In this document: positions 10,319-21,281 of the stretch, one piece after another
How positions within the stretch are numbered: the first letter of the stretch is position 1
Layout of the letters: each line of letters begins with the position of its first letter
Source: Pleurostoma richardsiae
Taxonomy: Eukaryota; Ascomycota; Sordariomycetes; Calosphaeriales; Pleurostomataceae
Assembly: GCA_030052745.1 (NCBI GenBank)
Contig: JANBVO010000017.1
Location: forward strand, 124,001 to 188,000
DNA length: 64,000 nucleotides
Reading direction: 5' to 3'
Translations under genes and position numbers: made by a program
The notes under the pieces: generated by a model
Told to the model about the DNA's origin: nothing
What the model saw: only the letters and a program-made list of their open reading frames with translations
The model's database searches: none

Positions 10319-11287
10319 ATGGCGGAGTCAACCGCCCCTGTCTCGGCGTCATTCTCGCCAGAGAAGACGTTCCGCTCCTATACCAGCGAACAAGGAGCCG
10401 CGTATGCTCAAAACCGCCGCGGCTACCACCCCAACCTGTACAAGCTCGTTGTCAATCACCATACCTCGACCGGCGGGCAGCTGGATACGATCCTCGATGT
10501 CGGCTGCGGCCCCGGCATCGCCACTCGTGCCCTCGCGCCACACTTTGCCCACGCCATCGGCCTCGACCCCTCGGAAGGCATGATCGTGACAGCAAGATCA
10601 CTCGGCGGTCAGACCTCCGGCGGGGAGCCGATCCGCTTCGAGGTCTCCAGTGCTGAGGAGCTTGGTTCTCAACTAGACCCGCCTGTTCACGACTCCTCCG
10701 TCGACCTCATTGTGGCGGCCACTGCCGCTCACTGGTTCGACATGTCCCGTTTCTGGCCGAGTGCCGCCCGTGTCCTCAAGCCCGGAGGTACCATCGCCCT
10801 GTGGACCGGCAGCACCATGTGCGTACACGCATCAACGCCCAATCACGCCGCCATTCAGCAGGCGATGGAGGACTTTGAGGAAAGGCACCTCAGGCAGTAC
10901 ATTTACCACGGGAACTATCTCGTCCGGAACATGTACGTCGATCTCCCACTGCCGTGGACCCTTGAGACACCAGCGGAGGAGCTCGACCAGGACACCTTCG
11001 TCCGAAAGGAGTGGAACAAGGGCGGCGCGTGTGAAGAGGGCGAGGAGTTCTTTATGGGGCAGCACACTGTGGACCTGGACATGCTAGAGAAGATACTGGG
11101 GACCGGGAGCCCGATGACACGGTGGCGGCAGGCGCATCCAGACGCCGCCGGGACGGAGCAGGACGTTGTGCGTATGATTCGCAGGGAGATAGAGAAGCTG
11201 CTGCATGAGGCCGGCGTGGAAAAGGGCAAGGAGGTGGTGACCGGCGGGCTTGGCGGCGTACTCTTAGTGGTGAAGAAGAGGGCATGA
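10319..11287 (+). CDS. SAM-dependent methyltransferase, TMT1/trans-aconitate methyltransferase-like
   Basis: A class I methyltransferase, intronless, 322 aa. Motif I LDVGCGPGIATRAL (about residues 58-71) binds S-adenosylmethionine. Motif II acidic loop AIGLDPSEGM follows, then VDLIVAATAAHWFD and RVLKPGGTIALW. The HWFD plus KPGG layout resembles yeast Tmt1 trans-aconitate 3-methyltransferase and its many fungal paralogues, some of which act in secondary metabolism. No signal peptide; cytosolic. The acceptor substrate cannot be read from sequence. It is divergent from the Zn2Cys6 gene and could share its regulation. Confidence 0.85.
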   Translation: MAESTAPVSASFSPEKTFRSYTSEQGAAYAQNRRGYHPNLYKLVVNHHTSTGGQLDTILDVGCGPGIATRALAPHFAHAIGLDPSEGMIVTARSLGGQTSGGEPIRFEVSSAEELGSQLDPPVHDSSVDLIVAATAAHWFDMSRFWPSAARVLKPGGTIALWTGSTMCVHASTPNHAAIQQAMEDFEERHLRQYIYHGNYLVRNMYVDLPLPWTLETPAEELDQDTFVRKEWNKGGACEEGEEFFMGQHTVDLDMLEKILGTGSPMTRWRQAHPDAAGTEQDVVRMIRREIEKLLHEAGVEKGKEVVTGGLGGVLLVVKKRA

Positions 11288-12130
11288 AGCTCCCTTGTAC
11301 GGAAGAGTTGTGGAATATCTCGAAGTGAATACTCCATGACTCGTCTCCAGGCATCCTGGGCCAAGAAGATGCTACGAGGTGAACTAGTAGCAAGCTCGAA
11401 TGACGCCTTGCCGCAAATTTCACTCCTAGTCTTTCACAACGTGCGATGTTTTCGAAGGACTTGTCGGTGCTGTATGGTCTCTGCAAGTGTGTCCTTCTGT
11501 CAGATGAACGTATCAGATTTGAGCATGTAGCCGGATTAAGCAACTTGATGAACGTAAGCCGTAAACCCTAAAGCGACCTCATCGTTGCAAGGCTGCATTA
11601 ACCTGGAGAGATCGTCGTCAAGAGCTGCTTGGGAGATTTGTGCATGAGCGAATAAACTAATTATCCTCAGCTTAGCTCTAGCCTCTAGGTAGATGGAATC
11701 ACTTGTTTAGCCCCTCCACCTTCGAGTGACCCAGCTCGGGTCAATCGCGGAGCTTCAGAACTCCCAATTCGGAACACCGAATGCAGAGACCCCGAGAGAC
11801 GGCGTTCTCCAGATTCGCCAATGGCCCATGCTGATGGCGACAAGGACGCCTAGAGAATGATTGGGCGGTTCATGATAGGAAGCGGAGCGAGTCCCTCGTC
11901 CGGGCTCTACCAAAGCGGAGCAGCAGTTGACTAGCAGAGCTAGGAACACTTGGTGCCGAAGCGGACGCGGACCCCTTTGTCTACCCCACTTGGAACATCT
12001 GCGCACGCGGTGGACCGATGCTTCGGCGCCGCCCGGCCGATGTCCCTGTCCTTATCTCTGGGCCTTGGGTGAATTCCCTCACCGTCATTCGTGCAGTTTC
12101 CTTGCAGACACAGATCGACGAGGAGAGAAG
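11288..12130. other. Intergenic, no gene seen
   Basis: 843 bp without a supported coding region. Short open frames on both strands lack family motifs and plausible codon use. The last ~200 bp are the presumed promoter and leader of the M20 gene. Confidence 0.5.
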
Positions 12131-13557
12131 ATGGAGTTGGACCTGAAGGACTTCGTGATCGTGATGCGCGATGGGGCCGAACTCAGCGGAGGGCTCAGCG
12201 GCGAGCCCAGCGAAGGAGGGAGTCCCGGCTACCTCGCCGAGATCGGTGACTACGTTGACAGCATCGCCGATGAACTGTGGCCGGTGAACAAGAAGGTCCA
12301 CGACAACCCAGAGCTTGGATATGAGGAGTACATTGCCCATGAGGCATTGACGACGTTTATGAAGACCCAGGAGGGGTGGAGTGTCACGCCTTCTGCGTAT
12401 GGCATCAAGACAGCATGGATCGCCGTCTATGATACAGGCAAGAAGGGTCCGGTAATCTCCTTCAACGCCGAGATGGGTAAGTGGGACTACCGGACTCACA
12501 GTGCTGTGAGACTCAAGACTCCAGAAGGCTAATTCAGTTTCCAGATGCTCTGCCTGGTATCGGCCATGCATGCGGACATAACCTCATCGCCATGGCGTCC
12601 GTCTCTGGTGCCTTAGCGACTGCATCTACCATGAAGGCCCGCGGCATCGCCGGGAAGGTCGTCCTGTTCGGCACCCCAGCCGAAGAAGGTGGCGGCGGCA
12701 AGATCGCGCTCTTGAAGGCCGGCGCGTACCGAGACCACAAGGTGGACCTGAACCTCATTTCCCACCCGGGCATCGTGGCGGACAGCGCGCTGGTGCGTAC
12801 GACGGCCTACGAGCGCTTCAAGGTCGAGTACTTCGGGCGGGAGGCGCACGCGGCCGCGAGCCCGTGGCTCGGCATCAACGCCCTGGACGGGCTCATCACC
12901 GCGTACAACGCGCTCTCGGTGCTGCGCCAGCAGACCATGCCCGGGGACATCATCCAGGGGTACATCACGCACGGCGGCGTGGCGCCCAACATCATCCACG
13001 CCTACGCGGCGGGCGTCTTCGTGGCGCGCGCCAACACGCAGGCGCGGCTGGCGGAGCTCAAGGCCAAGGTGGACGCGTGCTTCCGGGCCGGGGCGGCCGC
13101 GTCGGGGGCGACGCTGAAGATGACCCCCGAGGGGGCGTACGCGGACCACGTGCCGAACCGGGTGCTGGGCGCGAGCTACGCGCGGCACTTCAACGCGCTG
13201 CACCCGGAGGCGGACATACCGCTGAACCAGGACGTCGACGAGATCAAGGGCGAGAGCAAGGCGAGCACCGACCAGGGGAACATCAGCTACGCTATGCCGA
13301 GTCTCAGCCCCGGATTCGCTATCAAGCCGGGCCCGGAAGGGAACGGGCCGCATAACCCGGACTTTGCGACGGCGGCAGGGACCAGGGATGCGTACGAGAG
13401 GTCCCTGCGCGTCGGCAAGGCGCTAGCAGCTACGGCGATAGACGTTCTGACACAAGAGGGACTGCTGGAAGAAGTCAAGGCCGAGTGGAGAAGGGACATG
13501 AAAAAGCAAGCGCCCGCAGGGAGAGAGGGCAATGTCATGAGTGCCGTCTTCAACTGA
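12131..13557 (+). CDS. Peptidase M20-family amidohydrolase (PM20D2/ACY1L2-like)
   Basis: A cytosolic metal-dependent amidohydrolase or dipeptidase. Two exons (12131-12476, 12545-13557), 452 aa. The N-terminal motif HDNPELGYEEYIAHEAL is typical of the group. The junction restores DALPGIGHACGHNLIA, the metal-binding motif (D...H-x-CGH). GTPAEEGGGGK provides the catalytic Glu pair, and REAHAAASPWLGINALD plus GGVAPNIIHAYAAG belong to the dimerisation lid domain. GC is markedly high in the second exon. The natural substrate (N-acyl amino acid, Xaa-Arg/Lys dipeptide or p-aminobenzoyl-glutamate) is unclear. It converges on the membrane-protein gene with about 114 bp between stops. Confidence 0.88.
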
Positions 13558-13671
13558 CGCCTGTAAGCCCCTGACAGAGTTCTTATGTAAGATATCAAAA
13601 CGCAGTCTAATGTACATCTTTGATGGCTGTTGTATTCCCCCCATAAGAAAAAGACCATCCCGTCGCGTAGC

Positions 13672-15777
13672 TCAGCTCCCTAGAAGGTGGGATGCGTCTC
13701 GAAAGTCTTCGTATGTTGTTGGGATCTTTGGAAGGGACGGCGCATGCGCCCCGGCCCCCGACGTAGACTCGTCCGCTATTGTGGCGTAGGACGACCTGTC
13801 GGGGTTACCCTTGAGCTCAATTTTTTGGTGGGATCGCTCATGATGAAGACTATTAATTGGATCGTCTAGGTCTGAATCATCTTCGTCGTGGACAACATGG
13901 TAATGCTGTGCCAGGCGGCGTCCGAAGCCTTCCTCGATTCCAACTGCATTACGGTCAGCCAGGGACTTCTCCTGAATATGTGAAGGCGGGCAAGTGCTTA
14001 CATAGATTGCAGTAGGCGTACTTTGCGATCACAGGTGCCCAGACCATTACGGCAATCAGCTGCCCGTACGTCCAGCTGTCCGATCCCATCCCCACGAAGC
14101 CGGTGATTTCGATGAGGACTCTGAAGTAGTAGATGACGAAGACCAGAAGAGTAACCTGCAAGAAAGTCCAATACAACGTCGCAACTAGGTGCCATATTTT
14201 CCACTCAGTGAGCCGATACATCCAGTCATGCTCCAGCAGGCGGTGAACCCGTGACGGCAAAGGCAGGGCTTTGCCCTTGAGTGTCCACGCGAGCTGGTCG
14301 ATGACCAACGAGGGCATTGCAATATAAGCGGCCCAAAGGCTGAACTCAGCCGCTCCCAGATACAGGAAGTCAACATCGCAGTAGGTCATAGGATTCGGAT
14401 TCCCGCCACACTCGTCGACGGAATTTTGGGCCTTGAAGTAGTCCCACAGCGTGTCGAAGTTCGGGATAAGCTTCCCGGCGCGGCCCTTGACGACCAGGCC
14501 GAGCGTGAACACTAAGAAGGTTATACAGAGTGTATACCACCAGCGCATGCCCGCCCGTTGCAGTGAGGATTGTATGAGGAGAACAGGTAGAATCCCATAT
14601 ACTGCAAGCGTCTGGATGATTCTCGAACTTGTGATGGCCATCCCGTACGAGTTGAAGTTCGTGGCCGATGTCTCAGATGCGTCTGGACGGAAGGTTGCTA
14701 GCGTGGCAAACTGGATCGCAGCAACGAAGTAGCCTTGGACTTCCTGGAACTCCACCATAGACGATATGGTTGCAGCGACTGCGCGAGAGCGGCCGATGCG
14801 ACGGAGGGCGCGATTGGTGACCAACCAAGTCGGCGAACCCTGGCGACCCTTCCGTCGCCTCCATACCGTCCAGATTTTGAAAGACCACTTTATAAGTTGA
14901 GGCAGGAACATGAGTATTTGGATAATAGAGTAGAAAAAGATTGCTATTGCCGTCTGGAGGATGTATGACACCACGACCTGAAGGAGACCGTCAGACAGTC
15001 AAGTTCTCAAGGTTAAGAGGACCAGCCACTCACACCGGGGCCTGCGATGTCAGGGTTCACGGTAGTTCCGAATCCGCTACAGTATTCGCTCAAGATCGCA
15101 GTAATGTTCTCGATATTGGATGCGTTCGCCTTGACGCCCTGGAGGTCGAGGATGCCCCCTGAGCATTGGCCGAGAGACCGATCGCCACACGATGCCACCG
15201 CACAATCCACCACATCCTGGATGATCTGGTTCCCATCCCAGGCAGAGAAATTGCCCAGCGCAAAATCTTTCACTGCACTAGCCGTATAGCTGTCGGAAGT
15301 GTTGAGCCTGAGGGTGTCGTTCTGGATGAGTGAGGCCGCTGCTGCAAGTAGCATGCAGTCACCAAGATTGGCCGGCACAAACAAGTCCGACGGTGAGAAG
15401 CATGTCGCGGTGCAGTTGTACGACAACGGCTTTTTCGAGACAATACACCCGTCGCTGGAAATGTCTATTTCCTCAATAGGCCCCTCAGGTGTGATCCAGT
15501 AGCTGTCATCGTCCGCTGAATTCCTTATGTTGATGAGAAGCGAATACACGTCTTGCGCGCTCGATGACAAAGACGTAGCCTTGCGTTCTATATCGGCAGT
15601 GTTGCCGTATGAGCTCCAGTAGTCTGAATAGGACGTATCTGGTGAGCCCCATAAGGTAAGACTCCAAGGTGGCGACGGCATCTCGACGGTGAAGTGACAA
15701 CCTTGGTTCTTCAGGCCGCCTGCATCTCCGAGAAGTCGTCTCTTCGTCGATGAAGCTGCGGGGGCAATTGTCGTCAA
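13672..15777 (-). CDS. Polytopic fungal membrane protein with Cys-rich ectodomain (function unknown)
   Basis: Not assignable to a characterised family. Three exons are supported (from about 15777 to 15034, 14977-14002, 13943-13672), about 663 aa as drawn. The N-terminal ~240 residues look extracellular: several Cys, many N-glycosylation sequons (NCT, NDT, NFS, NAS, NIT) and the motif NPDIAGPG just before the first membrane helix VSYILQTAIAIFFY. Around six further hydrophobic helices follow in exon 2. The last exon is a hydrophilic acidic cytoplasmic tail (HDEDDSDLDDP) ending HLLGS. The true 5' end is unresolved: no in-frame ATG precedes 15777 before a stop, so a small signal-peptide exon is probably missing. 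NPDIAGxGV is a recurrent motif in uncharacterised Pezizomycotina membrane proteins. Confidence 0.6.
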
Positions 15778-16708
15778 GTCCCAGTTTTCGGTTGCTGATG
15801 GCCGAGCATCTCAAGGTCTGAGCTCTTGGCTGAAGCAAGAGTGGAAAGATTGAAGCTTTTGAAGCTTCTCGCCTCTCTGCTGAGCATATCTGCAGGCATG
15901 GGGTGGTGTGCCGTGCTACGTGATGATAAGCATGGGTGTTGTGACAGATATGAGATGGGGGCCAAGAATCCTGTGGTTCTGACCAGTAGGACCGTACGGT
16001 ATAGGCTCTGCAATGCATCACGATCCAGCAGGATCAGGATCCCTGCCGCCTGGCCACCTCTACGGAGTTTGCGCCAATGCCAGCTGAAAGCTGTGTCAAG
16101 CAGCTGAAAGCTTATGTTTCGACTGTTGACAGTTCTAGGTCTCAATGCCGGGTCTCGTTCGGTCAAGGCTACTCTTGCCAGCCATAGGAATCATGGAGAA
16201 AGCTCGGCGGAGGTTGTTACCCGGTCGAGACAGTCTACCGAGTGTCTTGCCGCGCAGATGGTCTGATTCTGGGATCAACGTCGTTGTTGCCATAATTGCC
16301 ATAAACCATCTTCTGTCTCCCCGCATCCGGGCTTAGCTCCGAATATGCCCGCCGGCCCCCAAAGCAAAGCATCATTAACATTTACGAGTTGACTTTCTAG
16401 GACATCAGTAGGATCGTCGCGTGCGCGTCGATCGGACTGGGAACCTGTTGATATCTCTTCGCAGTCCAAGCGACAAAGCATAGTACCTAGAGCAAAGAGA
16501 CTAGCTATTATGTTAATGTTTCTGTCTTCAGATGCAACCGTTAAAGGGATTGAAGGCTGGCAAGACTAGCGACCCGAGCCAATAGGAAATGGCGATATCA
16601 TTGAGAAGTAGAGTCTCGGGCGGCCGATAGCGTCTGGTGGCACTCCTGTCGTTACATGGGACGTTCTTGATGGGCAAAACGGAATGTTCAGGACTCGAGC
16701 TCTGAAGC
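15778..16708. other. Intergenic; may hold the missing 5' exon of the membrane protein
   Basis: 931 bp with no independently supported gene. An upstream exon of the minus-strand membrane protein should lie here, but no convincing signal peptide plus donor could be picked. Confidence 0.35.
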
Positions 16709-17606
16709 CTAGATTCCAGGTACTCCTCCCTTCCAGGTCATATCAGCATCTACGGCGAATGTCAGCATTTGTCTGTATCGCGTCAAGCTGATTCCCCTCC
16801 TCGGCCCGGAGTGCACTCACCTGCATGGATCTCCGGTATCTTCAAGTCCTTCCTGATCTCCCTCTTCCGTTTCCAGTCCGTCCCAAACCTCTGGTCCCTC
16901 TCACTGACAGCCTTCTCGAAGTCTGGCATCTGCTCCTCCGTTGTGTAACTCGTCATCAGCTGTGGAGGGCCCAGCGGTATCTTGTGGCCCTTGTCCACTT
17001 GCCACAGGTGGTAAACTTTGCCGTAGAGGGTGATGACATCCTCCATCTCTGACGTCTCCGCCTTGTCCCACGCCACCTGCGGCACGAGAGGCGAGGGCTG
17101 GGGCATGACCAGCATGCCAGACTTGACCTCGAAGACATGGCTGTGCCAAAGCTTGCGCTCCTCTTCGTCGAGAGCCTCAAACAGCTTTGGCGTGATCATG
17201 TATTCAATGCCGATGAGGCGCGCGTTTCTCTCCGGGCTGTCGTAGAGAAGGCATTGCCGGACGTCTATGCGAGGCATCAGTTTTGGCTCAGTCCTGGGAT
17301 TAGAGAGCAGCTTCAGTATCAAATATCAACAGCAACCAAACCAACCTTCAGTGAGATGACTGCAGTAGTGGTTCGTCTCTACATGGCGAGAAGGGTCGCT
17401 GGCGTAGACGTGAAAGGCGTTTAGATGTGCGCATATGTTCTTGACGGGCGCAAACTCCTGCGGTAGCGTCAAAAGCCGGCCCGCATCCGGAGACAATGCG
17501 TTAGTTCATCACTTACCTGCGTGAGTGAAGCACCGGTTTCGAGGACAAGGCTTTTTGTGGAGAGCGGTTCGCCCTCGACCTTGTCTGAGTCGTGGGCGCA
17601 ATCCAT
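16709..17606 (-). CDS. Oil body-associated protein family (DUF1264)
   Basis: A DUF1264/OBAP protein. Plant members associate with lipid bodies; fungal members are uncharacterised. Four exons (17606-17517, 17457-17346, 17264-16821, 16749-16709), 228 aa, the family's usual size. Conserved family stretches are all present: [61 protein letters not shown] and [13 protein letters not shown]. The final 41-nt exon encodes [12 protein letters not shown]. The His-rich NHYCSHL and LWHSH motifs could bind metal, but no activity is established. The exon map is secure because each junction rebuilds a conserved block. Confidence 0.9.
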
Positions 17607-18179
17607 GGTCGAGTTGCCTGCTAGATACCCTGTAGTGAGGAAAGAAGAACAGATACCAGGGAAGATTGTATGATGAAATGCAGGATAATGGGACCCTGAG
17701 TGCGTGCCTCTGCCACGAGATGGCTTGCTCTTCAATCTGATAGGAGTGAGACGTGTGGTGATGCCGCAGATGTTTTGCGGGGAATCATTGACGTCAATGG
17801 CAGTACCACTCAGCTTTACGTCATGCTCTCTTAATGCCTGTGTGCTGCGGCGACCGATCAAAATAACGAGCCAGAGATTCAAAGTCGAAGGCTATAGCGG
17901 TGGTCCGACCTAAGGCTCCTTCTTGAAGGGAGGTGTTGGACATCGTAGTTAGTATGTTCGTTCTGGAGGCATCTAATTTTCTAGGACCAAATTCAGGGCT
18001 TTAGATACGAGTGTTCGAGACAACAACAGCAGCACTAAAGAAATAGACAGCTCGTCTAGTCTGCGATATATCCTTTCCCTACATCGATGTGACTAGGTGA
18101 TGCAGCTGACATTATAGACGACCGGCCTGTGTCTCTTCCAAATTCCAGCTGCTCCTTAAAGCGAGGCTACTCGGAGTCG
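17607..18179. other. Intergenic, no gene seen
   Basis: 573 bp between two minus-strand genes; it includes the presumed OBAP promoter. No repeats or coding motifs noted. Confidence 0.5.
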
Positions 18180-19969
18180 TCAGTTGTCATCCACAACTCG
18201 GCCCTCGATCGCCTCCAGTTCTCTCTCAGCCTTGGTCTTGAATTCTGGCAGGAATTTGAAAGCAACAGGCATCAAAGCCGCCAAAAGTGCAGCACCGCCG
18301 CACATGCCCACCATGGCCGTGAACCCTCTCGTGTAGTCCGGCGCGTCCTTCGACGGCCACATGTAACTTCCGTAAATTGCCGCAAGGTTTCCCACGGCAT
18401 TGACGGCTGCGATTGCTACGGCGCGCTTTTCAGCCGGCAGGGCCATGGTCTCGGAGCCCCAGGTCAGTATCAGCGGGAACGCTGAGTAGACGCCGGAGAT
18501 ATAGAAGCAGATGAAGGCGTATCGGGCTGCTGTGTTGTGCTTGACCGTCACGATGATGATGCCCGACACGAAGGCGACCGCAAAGCCGAAAACAATGTGC
18601 CATCGGCGGTCTTGTAGGCGATCGGAAGAAAGGGGCACCACGACGAGGAAGAATGTGCCGACGATCCTAAAGGAAATGAGTGCCTGATCGTATAATAGAT
18701 AGCCGATGATGGGGAACGATTACCAGATTGGAACGGTCATCCATTGGGCTAGGGTACCGGCATAGCCCATGTCCTTGAGTACGGTAGGAATGAAGTAGCT
18801 GATAGTCGCGCATCCATTGTCCAGAAGGTACAAGGCCATGAAGAAGTAGGTTCTCAGGTCAACCAAGGCTGCAAAGAACGCTTGAAGGGGCTTTAGTTTC
18901 TTTGTGGCATGCGACGCATTGGCCTGTTTATCATGCAGGATCCGCACGACGGCAATTTGCCGCTCTTCAGGGGTGAGGCGTTGTGTAATAGCTGGATAGT
19001 CAGGTAGGATGAACTTGCACATGGCTGCAAATCCGACGGTGATGACTCCTTCTAGGAGGAAGAGCCAGCGCCAGCCAGCCATGCCTCTTCTTCCCTCGAG
19101 ACCGGATATGATGGCCCCAGATAGAAGACCGCTCACTGCGCCGGCAATGCAGAGAGCAGAGAAGAAGATGGAGAATCGTTTGCCTAGAGCTCGGTCAGCC
19201 GTTAATGTCTTGAACAGTCTTTCCCCCTCTGTGATGGGTACGTTCAAGAGATGTGTTAATGGAGGACAGGCCACGCACCTATCTCATCCTTCTTATACCA
19301 GCAAGACATCAGGTACATGACACCGGGCATGAACCCAGCTTCAATAAGTCCGAGGAAGAAGCGGCAAATCAGGATTGCATGATAATTCTTTACTTGTGAC
19401 ATGCCTGCCACTAAGATTCCCCATGCTACCATGAGCCCCGGGAGATACCAGGATGGTGGACATCTCGAAAGGATCAGGTTTGAAGGGATCTCGTAGATGA
19501 GATAACCAATGAAAAATATGGATATCAACATCGAGTAGTCTGTAATGAGGTTGCAATTAGTACCAATTGCGAGCGAGGCCAGTGAAGGGTATACACAGAC
19601 GGAGGGGGAACCGTACTCGAATCAGTGAGGCCGAGGTCGGTAGCCATTCCAGCTGCCCTCGCATTGCCCTACGTATATGTTAATTGCTATTCTGGCCAAT
19701 TTAGTCATAACGAGCCGCAACAGGTATCCACAACTTACAATATTGTTTCGGTCGACATAGGCCAGGACGCACATGAACCAGAGAGTCGGCACCATGAAGA
19801 TGTCCACTTTCCTGACCAGGCGCTTTTCTAGCTTTGTGCCAGGCACATATTCTGTAACTGCAGCCCTGAATTCGGCCTCAACATCGGTACTGCTGGGAGC
19901 CGCAGACGCCGATCCGTTCAACTCAACCGGCGACTCGCCAACAAGAGTATCCTTTTTCGTGCTATCCAT
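18180..19969 (-). CDS. MFS transporter, ACS family (nicotinate/allantoate-type)
   Basis: Plasma-membrane carrier with 12 predicted helices. Five exons (19969-19739, 19668-19617, 19539-19279, 19183-18724, 18666-18180) give 496 aa with matched phases. Diagnostic pieces are RKVDIFMVPTLWFMCVLAYVDR entry (residues ~62-83), the small exon GNARAAGMATDLGLTDS, YLIYEIPSNLILSR, FLGLIEAGFMPGVMY and LPDYPAITQRLTPEERQIAV. That set is the classic ACS/Tna1-Dal5 pattern. The C-terminus is EAIEGRVVDDN. It is the second ACS carrier in the window and is not closely similar to the one at 5569-7262. Substrate unknown (organic acid, vitamin or amide). No linked biosynthetic or catabolic partner is obvious. Confidence 0.88.
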
Positions 19970-21281
19970 TGCAGGACACGCGAGTAGCGTAGACAACGTC
20001 AATGTCTCTGGTAAGCTTGATGGAATTCTTTGATGATCTGCCAGGACGATGAGACGAGATCGGAATCTCTTCGAAGACTGGGTGCTACATATACAAATCA
20101 GCTACGCCCATCTCTTATCTCGACGAATCCCACAACCAAGCACTGAACTTGAGACTCGGGATGATTGAGAAGATAACAAGGACACCCTAGATCCACTTCT
20201 ATTATCGTCTAGGTCCTGTGCATAGGAAGATTCCCTTGTTGTCCTTCTAGATGGAAGGTTCAATAGCCACCGGCTAGGAGAGCCAACTGCTAAGCAAACC
20301 GATAAGACATTGGGAACTGAAGGAAGGCACTCGGCTCTTTGGGTGGAGACTAGCATTACCCAATTCAGTAGCCATAGTCTAAAGACCTCCAGAAGGGGTA
20401 AAGTCCGACTTTCGACGGTGCACTGTGCGCTGGCGGAGACACTACCTGGCAGATGCAAGGGGCATGATTTGCTACCTGCGTCAGTAGCAGACTCATGACC
20501 AGCGCTGCGACGGGCTCCCCGCTTGTTATTCTAGATAAGTTAGCGGTAATGAGTTGCGGATCGAGTTCCTGTACCAGCTTCGGGACCGGCCAAAGCCCTT
20601 GCCTCCATAGCCTCTGTCCCAACTTATCAAGCAAGCAGAAATTAGTAGCAGACGAATCTCCGGAGATACTGAAGGTCTTTCTTTAGATGGTCCGCAGCCG
20701 ATCGACCTGTGGATGCCATCTCCAAGGCCTGCACAGTCTATTTACTGGCGCATGATTCGAAACCATTGTCGGTATGATGCAGCACTCCCGTTCCACCTCT
20801 GGAAACGCCTGTCCCACCACTGTATAGCCCGCCTAGAACCTAGATAGGGGCCTTGGCGGGCTTAAACGCTTATCGTAGCCGGGTTATTCAGGATTCGGGA
20901 TCTTGCCCTCCCCTCCTCGGGGTATGGCGATACCGACTACCCAAATGGCACTCACTACCTTTGCAGTCTTAAACTAAGGTTCAAAGGCCCGAACCGCCCT
21001 GATAAGACGGCAACCGGTTGATGTTATCCGGCATTCTGGCTCCGAAACCGCTGCATCGCTTTCAAGGTCATGGCTTTACGCACAATTTCGGAGCTCTGCA
21101 AATTCCGAGAGCTTCTAGAGCTCCCCAGCTCAGCCCTTTTATAGCTTCAGTACAGCACGGATCTGACTGTGCCTGAAGCCACCAAATATAAAACGCCTTG
21201 CTCAATAGAATTAGATATCAATTGGGAGGTCGGAACACTGAAGTTACTGCCTTTAGCACCTCTACCGCTTCGTTTTCGACT
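19970..21281. promoter_or_regulatory. Long divergent intergenic region between ACS transporter and FMN oxidase
   Basis: About 1.3 kb with no supported gene. A TTTTATAGC box near 21137 and TATAAAAC near 21186 precede the oxidase start by roughly 100-145 bp and are good TATA candidates. The middle holds only short non-conserved frames. Confidence 0.45.

Noticed and set aside
12613-13353. Minus-strand and second plus-strand frames over the M20 gene
   Set aside because: Very Arg/Val/Ala-rich shadows of the GC-rich second exon; the M20 frame carries the catalytic motifs.
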